Source: Sphingomonas yunnanensis (GTDB lineage: Bacteria; Pseudomonadota; Alphaproteobacteria; Sphingomonadales; Sphingomonadaceae). From it: DNA of 64,000 nucleotides. Below, piece after piece: positions 51,319 through 58,688 of the stretch. Positions within the stretch are counted from its first letter, which is position 1. Every line of letters begins with the position of its first letter. The DNA is taken from assembly GCF_019898765.1 (NCBI RefSeq), contig NZ_JAIOKB010000008.1:1-64000 (forward strand), in the 5' to 3' direction. Below the pieces are notes generated by a model, which was not told the origin of the DNA, ran no database searches, and saw only the letters and a program-made list of their open reading frames with translations. Both the position numbers and the translations under genes were made by a program.

Positions 51319-52224
51319 ATGTCGACCCGCGACGACCTGATCCTGCAGACGCTCGAGCCCGCCACGCACGATCTCGGCGGCTTCAAGGTGTACCGCACCC
51401 TGCCCCATCGCGATCGCACGATGGTGGGCCCGTTCCTGTTCTTCGACCAGATGGGACCGGCGCATCTCGCCCCCGGCGACGGCGTCGACGTGCGCCCGCA
51501 CCCGCATATCGGCCTATCGACCGTCACCTACCTGTTCGACGGCGCGTTCCAGCACAAGGACTCGCTCGGCACCGACGCGCGGATCACGCCCGGCGCGGTC
51601 AACCTGATGACCGCGGGGACCGGCATCGTCCACTCCGAACGCTCGCCCGCCGACGTCCGCGCCGACGGCCCCGCGCTCGCCGGTATCCAGACCTGGCTCG
51701 CCTTGCCCGACGGGCGCGAGGACATCGCACCCGCGTTCGAGCATGTCGGCGCGGGCGCGCTGCCGATCGTCGAGGCCGGCGGCGCGCGCGCGCGCGTCAT
51801 CATGGGGTCGCTGTGGGGGGCGCGGGCACCGACCACCACCTACGCCGACACGATCTACGCCGACGTCGTGCTCGATCCCGGTGCCAGCGTCCCGATCGAC
51901 GTCAGCACCGACGAGCGCGCGCTCTATCTCGCCGAGGGCGAGGCCGCGCTCGACGGGCTCATGCTCGAGCCGCGCAAGCTCTACGTGCTGCGACCCGGCA
52001 CCGCCGCGACGCTCAGCTCGGCGCTGGGCGGCCGCGCGATGCTCGCCGGCGGCGCGGCCTTCGCGACCAAGCGCCACGTCTGGTGGAATTTCGTCCACTC
52101 GTCGCGCGAGGCGATCCGCGAGGCCAAGCGCGCCTGGATGGCGGGCGAGTTCGCGCGCGTGCCCGGCGACGAGAAGGAGTGGATCCCGATCCCCGAGGTG
52201 CCCAAGACCGTCAGCTACCCGTGA
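51319..52224 (+). CDS. Pirin-family protein
   Basis: 301-aa bicupin. The N-terminal cupin has the metal site HPHIGLSTVTYL and a following His in FQHKDS and GTGIVHSERS. The C-terminal cupin includes DVSTDERALYLAEGEAALDG and the ending WWNFVHSSREAIREAKRAWMAGEF is typical of bacterial pirins with a trailing helix. Bacterial members act as quercetin dioxygenases or redox-linked regulators. The gene overlaps the convergent SBF-like transporter by 14 nt. Confidence 0.92.
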   Translation: MSTRDDLILQTLEPATHDLGGFKVYRTLPHRDRTMVGPFLFFDQMGPAHLAPGDGVDVRPHPHIGLSTVTYLFDGAFQHKDSLGTDARITPGAVNLMTAGTGIVHSERSPADVRADGPALAGIQTWLALPDGREDIAPAFEHVGAGALPIVEAGGARARVIMGSLWGARAPTTTYADTIYADVVLDPGASVPIDVSTDERALYLAEGEAALDGLMLEPRKLYVLRPGTAATLSSALGGRAMLAGGAAFATKRHVWWNFVHSSREAIREAKRAWMAGEFARVPGDEKEWIPIPEVPKTVSYP

Positions 52225-53218
52225 CCGCGGCGAGCGCGGGCGGCGGTGTGGCCGCGCGCTCGGCGTAGCGCCGCGCCAGCACCGCGCAGACGAACAGCTG
52301 GATCTGGTGGAACAGCATCAGCGGCAGCACGATCAGCCCGACCGAGGCGGCCGGGAACAGGATCGCCGCCATCGGGATGCCGCTCGCCATGCTCTTCTTC
52401 GAGCCGCAGAAGACGATCGCGATCTCATCCTCCTTGCTGAAGCCGAGCGCGCGGCTAACGGCGCGGGTCGCGAATAGCACCAGCGCCAGTATCACGCTGG
52501 CGATCACCACGATCGCGGCGAGGTCCACCACCGAGACCTGCGTCCAGATACCCGCGACCATGCCCGCGCTGAACGCGGCGTAGACGACGACCAGCACCGA
52601 GCCGCGGTCGACCGTCGCGGTGAGCCGCGGGTGGCGCAGCAGCCATTGCCCGATCAGCGGGCGCAACAACTGGCCGACGACGAACGGAAGCAGGATCTGC
52701 ACCGCGATCTCCTCCAGCGCGGCGAGCGACACGCCCCCGCTCGCGGCGGGCATCAGCTGCGCGACGAGCAGCGGGGTCAGCAGCGTGCCGGCGAGGTTCG
52801 ACAGCGACGCGCTGCACAGCGCCGCCGGGACGTTGCCGCGCGCGATCGAGGTGAAGGCGATGGACGACTGCACCGTCGAGGGCAGCAGGCTGAGGAACAG
52901 CAGCCCGGTCACCGCCGGCGCCGGGAGAAAGGGCCCGGTCGCCGCCGCGGTGGCGAGGCCGATCAGCGGGAACAGCACGAAGGTGCTGGCGAACACCAGC
53001 GCCTGCAGCCGCCAGTGCGTGAGCCCCGCCCAGATCGCCTCGGGTGCGAGCCGTGCGCCGTACAGCAGGAACAGCAGCGCCACCGCGACCGTCACCGCGC
53101 CGTCGGCGACGCTGGTGAAGGCGCCGCGCGCGGGCAGCAGCGCGGCGAGCGCGACGGTCGCGATCAGCAGCAGCAGGTAGCGGTCGACGCGCGGCCAGCG
53201 GAAGGAGCGGGAGGACAT
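52211..53218 (-). CDS. Bile acid:sodium symporter-like (SBF-like, YfeH-type) transporter
   Basis: 335 aa with about ten membrane segments. Recognised from LLLLIATVALAALLPARG, LTHWRLQALVFASTFVLFPLIG, LLFLSLLPSTVQSSIAFTSIARGNVPAALCSASLSNLAGTLLTPLL (the crossover motif region) and EIAIVFCGSKKSMASGIPMA, all of the SBF-like family. Substrate is unknown; bacterial relatives move organic anions with Na+. The LysR gene at 53470 is divergent and may control it. Confidence 0.88.
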   Translation of the reverse strand: MSSRSFRWPRVDRYLLLLIATVALAALLPARGAFTSVADGAVTVAVALLFLLYGARLAPEAIWAGLTHWRLQALVFASTFVLFPLIGLATAAATGPFLPAPAVTGLLFLSLLPSTVQSSIAFTSIARGNVPAALCSASLSNLAGTLLTPLLVAQLMPAASGGVSLAALEEIAVQILLPFVVGQLLRPLIGQWLLRHPRLTATVDRGSVLVVVYAAFSAGMVAGIWTQVSVVDLAAIVVIASVILALVLFATRAVSRALGFSKEDEIAIVFCGSKKSMASGIPMAAILFPAASVGLIVLPLMLFHQIQLFVCAVLARRYAERAATPPPALAAVTGS

Positions 53219-53288
53219 GCGGGACCTTTCGTTCGGGGTGGCGTCTGTCTCAACGGCTACGATTCGGCACCTCGCAACCCACGCCCCC

Positions 53289-53378
53289 CTCCGTCATCCT
53301 CGCGAAGGACGCTGACGCCGCGGCTATAGCCGTGAGGTTAGCGCGTCTGGATTCCCGCCTTCGCGGGAATGATGGAGG
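53289..53378. repeat. Dispersed inverted repeat, GTCATTCCCGCG type, copy 2
   Basis: The right arm GTCTGGATTCCCGCCTTCGCGGGAATGATGGAG (to 53377) is well kept; the left arm CTCCGTCATCCTCGCGAAGG is shorter and lacks the inner half seen in the 17221 copy. It lies between the divergent SBF-like and LysR genes. Confidence 0.65.
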
Positions 53379-53448
53379 TAAGGGCGCCGCCTCAGTCTTC
53401 ATCTAGCCGATCGTCGCTCATGCACAAACCCGATCGCCGCGATATCGT

Positions 53449-53467
53449 TTATCATGTAGCATGATAA
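53449..53467. promoter_or_regulatory. Perfect palindrome overlapping the LysR gene start
   Basis: TTATCATG-TAG-CATGATAA has perfect 8-bp arms and a 3-nt spacer in AT-rich sequence. It also fits the T-N11-A LysR motif. It covers an in-frame ATG at 53461 and ends 2 nt before the ATG at 53470. Binding by the gene's own product would block its expression and could also act on the divergent transporter gene about 230 nt away. Confidence 0.55.
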
Positions 53468-53469
53468 GC

Positions 53470-54321
53470 ATGACCGACATCGCGCTCGACCTGCTCCGCA
53501 CCTTCGTCGCCATCGCCGAGGTCGGCAGCTTCACCGCCGCGGCAAGGTCGCTCGATCTCCGTCAGTCGACGGTGAGCCAGCACATGCGTCGGCTCGAGGA
53601 CCAGGTTGGGCGCCGGCTGATCGACCGCGACACCCACCGGGTCGCGCTCACGCCCGACGGCGAGACGCTGCTCGACCAGGCGCGCGCGGTGCTGGCGGCG
53701 AGCGAGCGGCTCATGCGCCATCTCGCCGCGGTGCCACTGCGCGGGCGGCTGCGGCTCGGCGCGTCGGAGGATTTCGTATTGTCAGCACTGCCCGACGTGC
53801 TCGCCGGCTTCGCGCGCCGCCACCCCGAGGTCGACCTCGAACTGCGCGCCGGGCTCAGCGAGCACCTCTACGAGGCCTTCGACGCCGGGCAGCTGGACCT
53901 CATCTTCGTCAAGCGTCGCGGCGGGGATCGCCGCGGCACGCTGGCGTGGGAAGAACCGATCGCCTGGGTCGGGCGCGAGGGCTGGCGCACCGAGCCGGAC
54001 TCGCCGCTGCCGCTGCTGCTCTACCCGCCGCCGAGCGTCACTCGCTCGCGCGCGATCGCGACGCTTGAGGAGGCCGGGCGCACGTGGCGGGTCGCCTTCA
54101 CCAGCGCGAGTCTCACCGGGCTGAGCGCGGCGGCGCGCGCCGGACTGGGCGTGATGCCGCACTCGGCGCGGCTGCTGCCCGCGGGATTGTCGGTGCTGCC
54201 GCCGGGCGAGTCACTGCCCGTGCTGCCGGCGATGGAGTTCGTGGTGATCGCGCCGGGGCACGACCCCGCCACCGCGGCGCTGGCGGCGGCGATGCTCGGC
54301 TGGTCGCGCGGGGTGCGGTGA
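53470..54321 (+). CDS. LysR-family transcriptional regulator
   Basis: 283 aa. N-terminal winged helix (about 1-62: LDLLRTFVAIAEVGSFTAAARSLDLRQSTVSQHMRRLEDQVGRRLIDR), linker helix, then the periplasmic-binding-like effector domain (about 88-280: RLRLGASEDFVLSALPDVLAGFARRHPEVDLELRAG). The ATG at 53470 is preferred to 53461, which lies inside a palindrome; neither has a clear ribosome binding site. Likely regulates the divergent SBF-like transporter gene, by arrangement. Confidence 0.9.
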   Translation: MTDIALDLLRTFVAIAEVGSFTAAARSLDLRQSTVSQHMRRLEDQVGRRLIDRDTHRVALTPDGETLLDQARAVLAASERLMRHLAAVPLRGRLRLGASEDFVLSALPDVLAGFARRHPEVDLELRAGLSEHLYEAFDAGQLDLIFVKRRGGDRRGTLAWEEPIAWVGREGWRTEPDSPLPLLLYPPPSVTRSRAIATLEEAGRTWRVAFTSASLTGLSAAARAGLGVMPHSARLLPAGLSVLPPGESLPVLPAMEFVVIAPGHDPATAALAAAMLGWSRGVR

Positions 54322-54358
54322 GGAGGGAAGGGTGACGCTGGCGCCGCGAGGCTAAGCT

Positions 54359-54450
54359 GTTCCCCGGCAAAGGCCGGGGCCCAGGCGGGATCGCCATCAT
54401 GAGTTCACCGAACCGTTCCCCAGCTGGGCCCCGGCCGTCGCCGGGGAACG
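54359..54450. repeat. Palindromic repeat between LysR and PhoX genes
   Basis: GTTCCCCGGCAAAGGCCGGGGCCCAG at the left and CTGGGCCCCGGCCGTCGCCGGGGAAC at the right are inverted copies. Same family as the two units at 24177-24370. It lies between convergent genes and may serve both as terminator. Confidence 0.75.
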
Positions 54451-54520
54451 GGTACGCGCACGTCTGTCTCTAAAGAAGCGACCCCATCGGCCGGGCGGCG
54501 GCGCGCTCCTCGCGCCCGCC

Positions 54521-57043
54521 TCAGAGGCCGACCACCCCGCCGTCGGTCTTGGTGATCACGATCGTCGCCGAGCGTGGGCGCGTCGGGGTTGCCACCGCCC
54601 CCGCCTGGTTCGCCGGCCAGCTCGACGTGATGTTCGCCGGGCCGCCGTTCTCGCCGGGGTGCTGGATGTTGACGAACAGCGACCGTCCGTCCGGAGTCGA
54701 GGTGATGCCGGTGATCTCGCACTCCTTCGGCCCGACCAGGAAGCGCTTGAGCTTGCTACCGGGCGCCGCGCCGATGCGCGTGGTGGTGGTGCTCGTCGTC
54801 GTGGTGTTGGCCGCGGTGGTCAGCGTGTTGTTGACCACGCGCGTGCCGCCGTCGCCCACGCTGCCGGGCATCGCCGCGAGCAGCATGCAGTTGGTGACGT
54901 CGGTATAGGCGCCGTCGTCGGTCTCGATCCACAGCACCGGCGCGACCTGCCCGCTGGCGTTGCTCGGCAGGCCGAACCACAGGCCGTCGGGCGAGGAGAA
55001 GTCGTTGGAGGCGTCGAGGCCCGAGAGGTTGATGTTGGTCGGGTCGAGGTCGCTGCCCGAGCCGAAGGCGTAGATGTCCCAGGTGAAGCCGGTCGCCTCG
55101 GTGGTGTCGCCGCTCTCGCGCAGGCGGATGACATGGCCGTTGGCGTTGCCGCGCGTCGCCTGCGCGCTGGTCGGCGGGTCGGCGTTGACGACGTCGCCCT
55201 GCGGCAGCTTGGGATCGGTATAGGCACGCGGGTTGGCCGCGTCGGTGGTCGCCGGGGTGCGCGACGAGTTGTTGGTCAGCGTGCAGTACATCTCGCCGTT
55301 GACCGGGTTGACCGCGGTCCACTCGGGCCGGTCCATCCGCGTCGCGCCGAGCACGTCGGCGGCGAGGCGCGTGTTGATCAGCACGTCGGCCTGGTCGGCG
55401 AAGGCGTAGCTGGCGTTGGACGCGGTCAGGCCATTCTGCCCGAAGGTCAGCGGCAGCCAGGTACCGCTGCCGTCGGCGTTGAAGCGCGCGACGTAGAGCG
55501 TACCGGTGTCGAGGTACTTGTCGCCGGTGGCGAGACGATCGCTCGGCGTCGCGTCGGCGGCGACCCAGGGCGTCGCGGAGACGAACTTGTAGATATATTC
55601 GTTCTGCGCGTCGTCGCCCATGTAGAAGGCGGGGCGCACGCCCGCGACCACGCGGCCGGCCATGCAGCCCTCGTGGTTCATGCGGCCGAGCGCCGTGCGC
55701 TTCCGCGGCGTCGAGGTCTGCAAGTAAGGGTCGAGCTCGACTACCCAACCGAACTGAAACGGCTCGTTGCGGAAGTCGGCGGTGCCGTCCGCCGCGGCAC
55801 TGGCGGTGGCGGTGGCATTCCAGCGCGCGAACACGGTGCTTGCCGCGTCGGCCGGCGTCGCCGTGGTCCAGCCGTAATTGCCGGCGCGGCCCTCGCCGAT
55901 GCCGTAGCGGGTCAGCGACACGTTCTGCTTGGCGCTGCCGGCGGCGGTGCGGACCGCGGCGTCACCCGCGTTGCGGCGGAAATAGCCCGCCCAATTCTCC
56001 TCGTTGGTGAGGTAGGTGCCCCAGGGCATATAGCCGTTGGCACAGTTGTTGATCGTACCGCGCCCGGTGGTGCCGTCGGCCGAGTAGAGCGTGCGCAGCG
56101 CCGCATTGCCGCGCACCGGGCCGTTGAACTGCACCGGCGTGTTGGGCGTGATGCGGCGGTTGAGCGCGCTGCCCTGGACGTAGCTCCACGCGCCGGTGTT
56201 GCTGGTGCGGGTGACCTCGATCACCGAGACGCCGTGGGCCTCGATCTCCTTGATCGCCTCGGCCTCGGGGCGCGGCGACGGCGATGGGCCATTGGCGTGG
56301 AGATAGGCCTGGGTGATGTTCTCGTGGTTGAGCACGAGCACGCCGCGGGTGTTGTTGCTGGTGTCGGGCGCGGTGCCGCTCGCGGCGAGGCCGAAGAACG
56401 ACATGCCGTCGTGATGATCGCCGGCGCGCTGCGCGAAATCGGTGTCGCTGCCGTCATTGGCATAGGCGGCGATGCTGGAAGCGATCGGATCGCCGAGACG
56501 GTAGAGCACCGTCACCTGATAGTCGGACGGCACGGTCACGACATCGTTGAGGTTCTTCGCCACCGCGGTGAAGGCGAGCGTCGCGGGCAGGACGGTGACG
56601 GTGGAGCGCGCACTGCTCGAGCCGCTGCCGCCGCTGGCGGTGAACTCGAACACCAAAGCAGTCGACTGGGCGACGTTGGGCGCGGTGAAGGTGATCGAGT
56701 TGCCGCTCGCGATCACCGGCACGGTCGGGCCGCTGACCTGGGTGGACTTGGTCGTGCTGGCATTGTCGGTCGCGGTGGCGGTGAGCGTCACGACCCGACC
56801 GCCCTGGGTCTGAACGTCGACGCCGTCGGAGACGGTGATGACGTCGTTCCCGTCATCGTCGCAGCCGGACAGCAGCGCGCCGCCGAACACCGCGGTGGTC
56901 ATCGCGCTCATGCCGCCCATCATCTGGCGGCGCGAGTAGCGGCGCGCGACGAGGTCGGCGAGGTGCGGGTTGCGGGTCGGGTTGGTGTCGACGTCACCGT
57001 CGTCGTAGGACGCGGTGGCGGGGCTGAACTGCTGGTCGGTCAT
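54521..57043 (-). CDS. phoX: PhoX-family phosphatase, Tat-type lipoprotein with added Ig-like domain
   Basis: 840 aa. Twin-Arg signal S-R-R-Q-M-M (37-42), then a hydrophobic stretch ending LLSGC (Cys61), which suggests a Tat-exported lipoprotein. Residues about 65-165 look like an Ig/PKD-type beta-sandwich (VVTLTATATDNAST...SITFTAPNVAQSTALVFEFTAS). The PhoX domain follows from about 170 with DHHDGMSFFGL, GVLVLNHENITQAYLH, NCANGYMPWGTYLTNEENW, MNHEGCMAG and the ending GPKECEITGITSTPDGRSLFVNIQHPGE. PhoX enzymes use Ca and Fe to release phosphate. A PHO-box promoter lies upstream. Confidence 0.92.
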   Translation of the reverse strand: MTDQQFSPATASYDDGDVDTNPTRNPHLADLVARRYSRRQMMGGMSAMTTAVFGGALLSGCDDDGNDVITVSDGVDVQTQGGRVVTLTATATDNASTTKSTQVSGPTVPVIASGNSITFTAPNVAQSTALVFEFTASGGSGSSSARSTVTVLPATLAFTAVAKNLNDVVTVPSDYQVTVLYRLGDPIASSIAAYANDGSDTDFAQRAGDHHDGMSFFGLAASGTAPDTSNNTRGVLVLNHENITQAYLHANGPSPSPRPEAEAIKEIEAHGVSVIEVTRTSNTGAWSYVQGSALNRRITPNTPVQFNGPVRGNAALRTLYSADGTTGRGTINNCANGYMPWGTYLTNEENWAGYFRRNAGDAAVRTAAGSAKQNVSLTRYGIGEGRAGNYGWTTATPADAASTVFARWNATATASAAADGTADFRNEPFQFGWVVELDPYLQTSTPRKRTALGRMNHEGCMAGRVVAGVRPAFYMGDDAQNEYIYKFVSATPWVAADATPSDRLATGDKYLDTGTLYVARFNADGSGTWLPLTFGQNGLTASNASYAFADQADVLINTRLAADVLGATRMDRPEWTAVNPVNGEMYCTLTNNSSRTPATTDAANPRAYTDPKLPQGDVVNADPPTSAQATRGNANGHVIRLRESGDTTEATGFTWDIYAFGSGSDLDPTNINLSGLDASNDFSSPDGLWFGLPSNASGQVAPVLWIETDDGAYTDVTNCMLLAAMPGSVGDGGTRVVNNTLTTAANTTTTSTTTTRIGAAPGSKLKRFLVGPKECEITGITSTPDGRSLFVNIQHPGENGGPANITSSWPANQAGAVATPTRPRSATIVITKTDGGVVGL

Positions 57044-57111
57044 GACGCTCCCTGGGCGCTATGTGCTTGTACCCAGGTCTATTGGCCCTGCTCCGAGGCA
57101 CGGGCGCGACA

Positions 57112-57156
57112 ATTTGATGAGAGCCGGATGACGCCGGTGTTACGTCCGCGTGACAG
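57112..57156 (-). promoter_or_regulatory. PHO-box promoter of phoX
   Basis: On the minus strand, CTGTCAC-GCGG-ACGTAAC-ACCG-GCGTCAT (57156 to 57128) gives three 7-mers at 11-bp spacing, the direct-repeat layout of PhoB sites (consensus CTGTCAT). Ten bp further is TCAAAT (57117 to 57112) as a -10. This is the classic PhoB-activated arrangement, about 70 nt before the phoX ATG. It fits induction by phosphate starvation. Confidence 0.65.
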
Positions 57157-57167
57157 AGGCTGCCCGC

Positions 57168-57195
57168 TTGACTAGCCGGCGCGATCCGCTATGAG
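57168..57195 (+). promoter_or_regulatory. Promoter of rplJ-rplL
   Basis: TTGACT (57168-57173), 16-nt spacer, TATGAG (57190-57195). Transcription would start near 57202 and include the L10-leader-type RNA. It is only 11 bp from the phoX PHO box on the other strand. Confidence 0.55.
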
Positions 57196-57204
57196 CCGCC
57201 CCGC

Positions 57205-57443
57205 GCGTCCCGTCTTCGGGCGATGACGCACCGTCCGAGACAGCGGGTGGCCCTTGGGCCTTAATTCCCCGCCGAGACGGGGACAGGACCAACGCGGCCG
57301 CGGCGTGCCCTGAGAGGCGCGTGCAGTCGCTGCCCGCACGGGCTCCCATTCCCCATCGCTGGACTGTATCGCCGGGCGCCTGCGCGCGGCGGTTCATACT
57401 CGGACAGGCGGCCTCGGCCCTCTGTCCCAACGTGGAGAATGGC
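57205..57443 (+). promoter_or_regulatory. Ribosomal protein L10 leader-type autoregulatory RNA
   Basis: Upstream of rplJ, CCGTCCGAGACAGCGGGTGG (57231-57250) continues into GGCCC-TT-GGGCC, TTAATTCC, and CCCCG-CCGAGA-CGGGG (about 57267-57282). This resembles the L10/L12-binding leader found before rplJ in many bacteria. It is thought to let excess L10-L7/L12 complex repress its own translation. Exact boundaries are estimated. Together with the promoters, it accounts for the 57044-57443 gap. Confidence 0.7.
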
Positions 57444-57959
57444 ATGGATCGTAGTCAGAAGACCGCGGCCGTCGCCGAGCTGAACGATACCTTCTCGAAG
57501 GTGGGCGTGGTGGTCGTCACCCGCAACCTCGGGATGACGGTGGCGCAGTCGACCGACTTGCGCAACCGGATGCGGGACGCCGGCGCGAGCTACAAGGTCT
57601 CGAAGAACAAGCTTGCCAGGATCGCGCTCGACGGCACCGATTATGGCTCGCTCGGCGATATGCTGACCGGTCCGGTCGGCCTGGCGTCCTCGACCGACCC
57701 GGTCGCGGCGGCCAAGGTGGCGGTCGATTTCGCCAAGACGACCGACAAGTTCGAGATCGTCGGCGGCGCGATGGGCGCAACCGCGCTCGACCTGGCCGGC
57801 GTGCAGGCACTGGCGACGCTCCCGTCGCTGGACGAGCTGCGCGCCAAGCTCGTCGGCCTCATCGTGGCCCCGGCCACGAAGATCGCGACGATCACCCAGG
57901 CACCGGCCGCGCAGATCGCGCGCGTCCTCTCTGCTTACGCGGAGAAGGAAGCCGCCTGA
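57444..57959 (+). CDS. rplJ: 50S ribosomal protein L10
   Basis: 171 aa. Opening MDRSQKTAAVAELNDTFSKVGVVVVT and YKVSKNKLARIAL are typical L10; the C-terminal helix carrying L7/L12 dimers ends RVLSAYAEKEAA. L10 anchors the ribosomal stalk. ATG at 57444 with GTGGAG upstream. Unusually, rplK-rplA do not precede it; phoX lies there divergently. rplL follows after 68 nt. Confidence 0.97.
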   Translation: MDRSQKTAAVAELNDTFSKVGVVVVTRNLGMTVAQSTDLRNRMRDAGASYKVSKNKLARIALDGTDYGSLGDMLTGPVGLASSTDPVAAAKVAVDFAKTTDKFEIVGGAMGATALDLAGVQALATLPSLDELRAKLVGLIVAPATKIATITQAPAAQIARVLSAYAEKEAA

Positions 57960-58027
57960 TCGGGCAGCTGACCGGCAATTGTTTGTGAACATGGGGCACC
58001 TGTCCCCGCTTGATAGGAAGTAAGATC

Positions 58028-58405
58028 ATGGCAGACCTGAACGCGCTGGTTGACCAGCTGAGCGAGCTGACCGTCCTCGAGGCCGCCGAGCTCTCGAAGC
58101 TGCTCGAAGAGAAGTGGGGCGTCTCGGCCGCCGCCGCGGTCGCGGCTCCGGCCGCCGGCGGCGCCGGCGCGGCGGCTCCGGCCGTCGAGGAGAAGACCGA
58201 GTTCGACGTGATCCTGACCGGCGACGGTGGCAAGAAGATCAACGTCATCAAGGAGGTCCGCGCGCTCACCGGGCTTGGCCTGACCGAGGCGAAGGCTCTC
58301 GTCGAGGGCGCGCCGAAGCCGGTCAAGGAAGGCGTGAGCAAGGACGAGGCCGAGAAGGTCAAGAAGCAGCTCGAGGAAGCCGGCGCGACCGTCGAGCTCA
58401 AGTAA
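58028..58405 (+). CDS. rplL: 50S ribosomal protein L7/L12
   Basis: 125 aa. N-terminal dimerisation helices (MADLNALVDQLSELTVLEAAELSKLLEEKWGV), an Ala/Gly hinge (about 35-52) and the conserved C-terminal factor-binding domain (EFDVILTGDGGKKINVIKEVRALTGLGLTEAK...). It recruits translation factors to the stalk. AGGAAG precedes ATG 58028. The rplJ-rplL gap has a small GGGG/CCCC hairpin (57993-58007) that may set relative expression. Confidence 0.98.
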   Translation: MADLNALVDQLSELTVLEAAELSKLLEEKWGVSAAAAVAAPAAGGAGAAAPAVEEKTEFDVILTGDGGKKINVIKEVRALTGLGLTEAKALVEGAPKPVKEGVSKDEAEKVKKQLEEAGATVELK

Positions 58406-58420
58406 GCCGATCACCGGATC

Positions 58421-58438
58421 CCGCGGGTTCGCCCGCGG
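58421..58438 (+). terminator. UUCG-loop hairpin after rplL
   Basis: CCGCGGG-TTCG-CCCGCGG: 7-bp GC stem capped by a UUCG tetraloop, 15 nt after the rplL stop. Very stable; with the next hairpin it likely ends the rplJL transcript. Confidence 0.5.
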
Positions 58439-58458
58439 GCCACGGGCTCAGCAGCAGC

Positions 58459-58488
58459 GGGGCGGCCTTCCTGGCGGAAGGTCGCCCC
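58459..58488 (+). terminator. Terminator hairpin of the rplJL operon
   Basis: GGGGCGGCCTTCC-TGGC-GGAAGGTCGCCCC, a 13-bp stem with one G-U pair and a 4-nt loop, followed by GTTCG. This is the strongest stem after rplL and suggests rpoB is not simply read through from rplL. Confidence 0.65.
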
Positions 58489-58577
58489 GTTCGCGTTGGC
58501 GGACGTGCGGGATGTCCGCTAGGCGCTTCGTGGCGCCGTTTCAGCGATGGCAAGTCCGCGCCACGCTCACCGCACCT

Positions 58578-58608
58578 CCGTCATCCCGGACTTGCTCCGG
58601 GATGACGG
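58578..58608. repeat. Dispersed repeat, GTCATCCCGG type, short perfect palindrome
   Basis: CCGTCATCCCGGA-CTTGC-TCCGGGATGACGG: 13-bp perfect arms with 5-nt loop. A short relative of the 39874 and 40963 repeats, placed between convergent rplL and the 58689 gene. Confidence 0.75.
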
Positions 58609-58688
58609 CGGTGGTTTGGCAATGCCGCGCCCTCAAACAGGCGCCGGCGGGACAGCGACGATCGCGGCGACTGTTCCTGACTGCCCTC

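Noticed and set aside
53461..53469. ATG at 53461 as LysR start
   Set aside because: It lies inside a perfect palindrome that is more likely an operator; ATG 53470 starts right at the conserved LysR N-terminus.
54659..57175. 838-codon plus-strand frame opposite phoX
   Set aside because: Shadow of phoX: composition is Arg/Gly/Val-rich with no domain, and phoX has signal, domain motifs and promoter.
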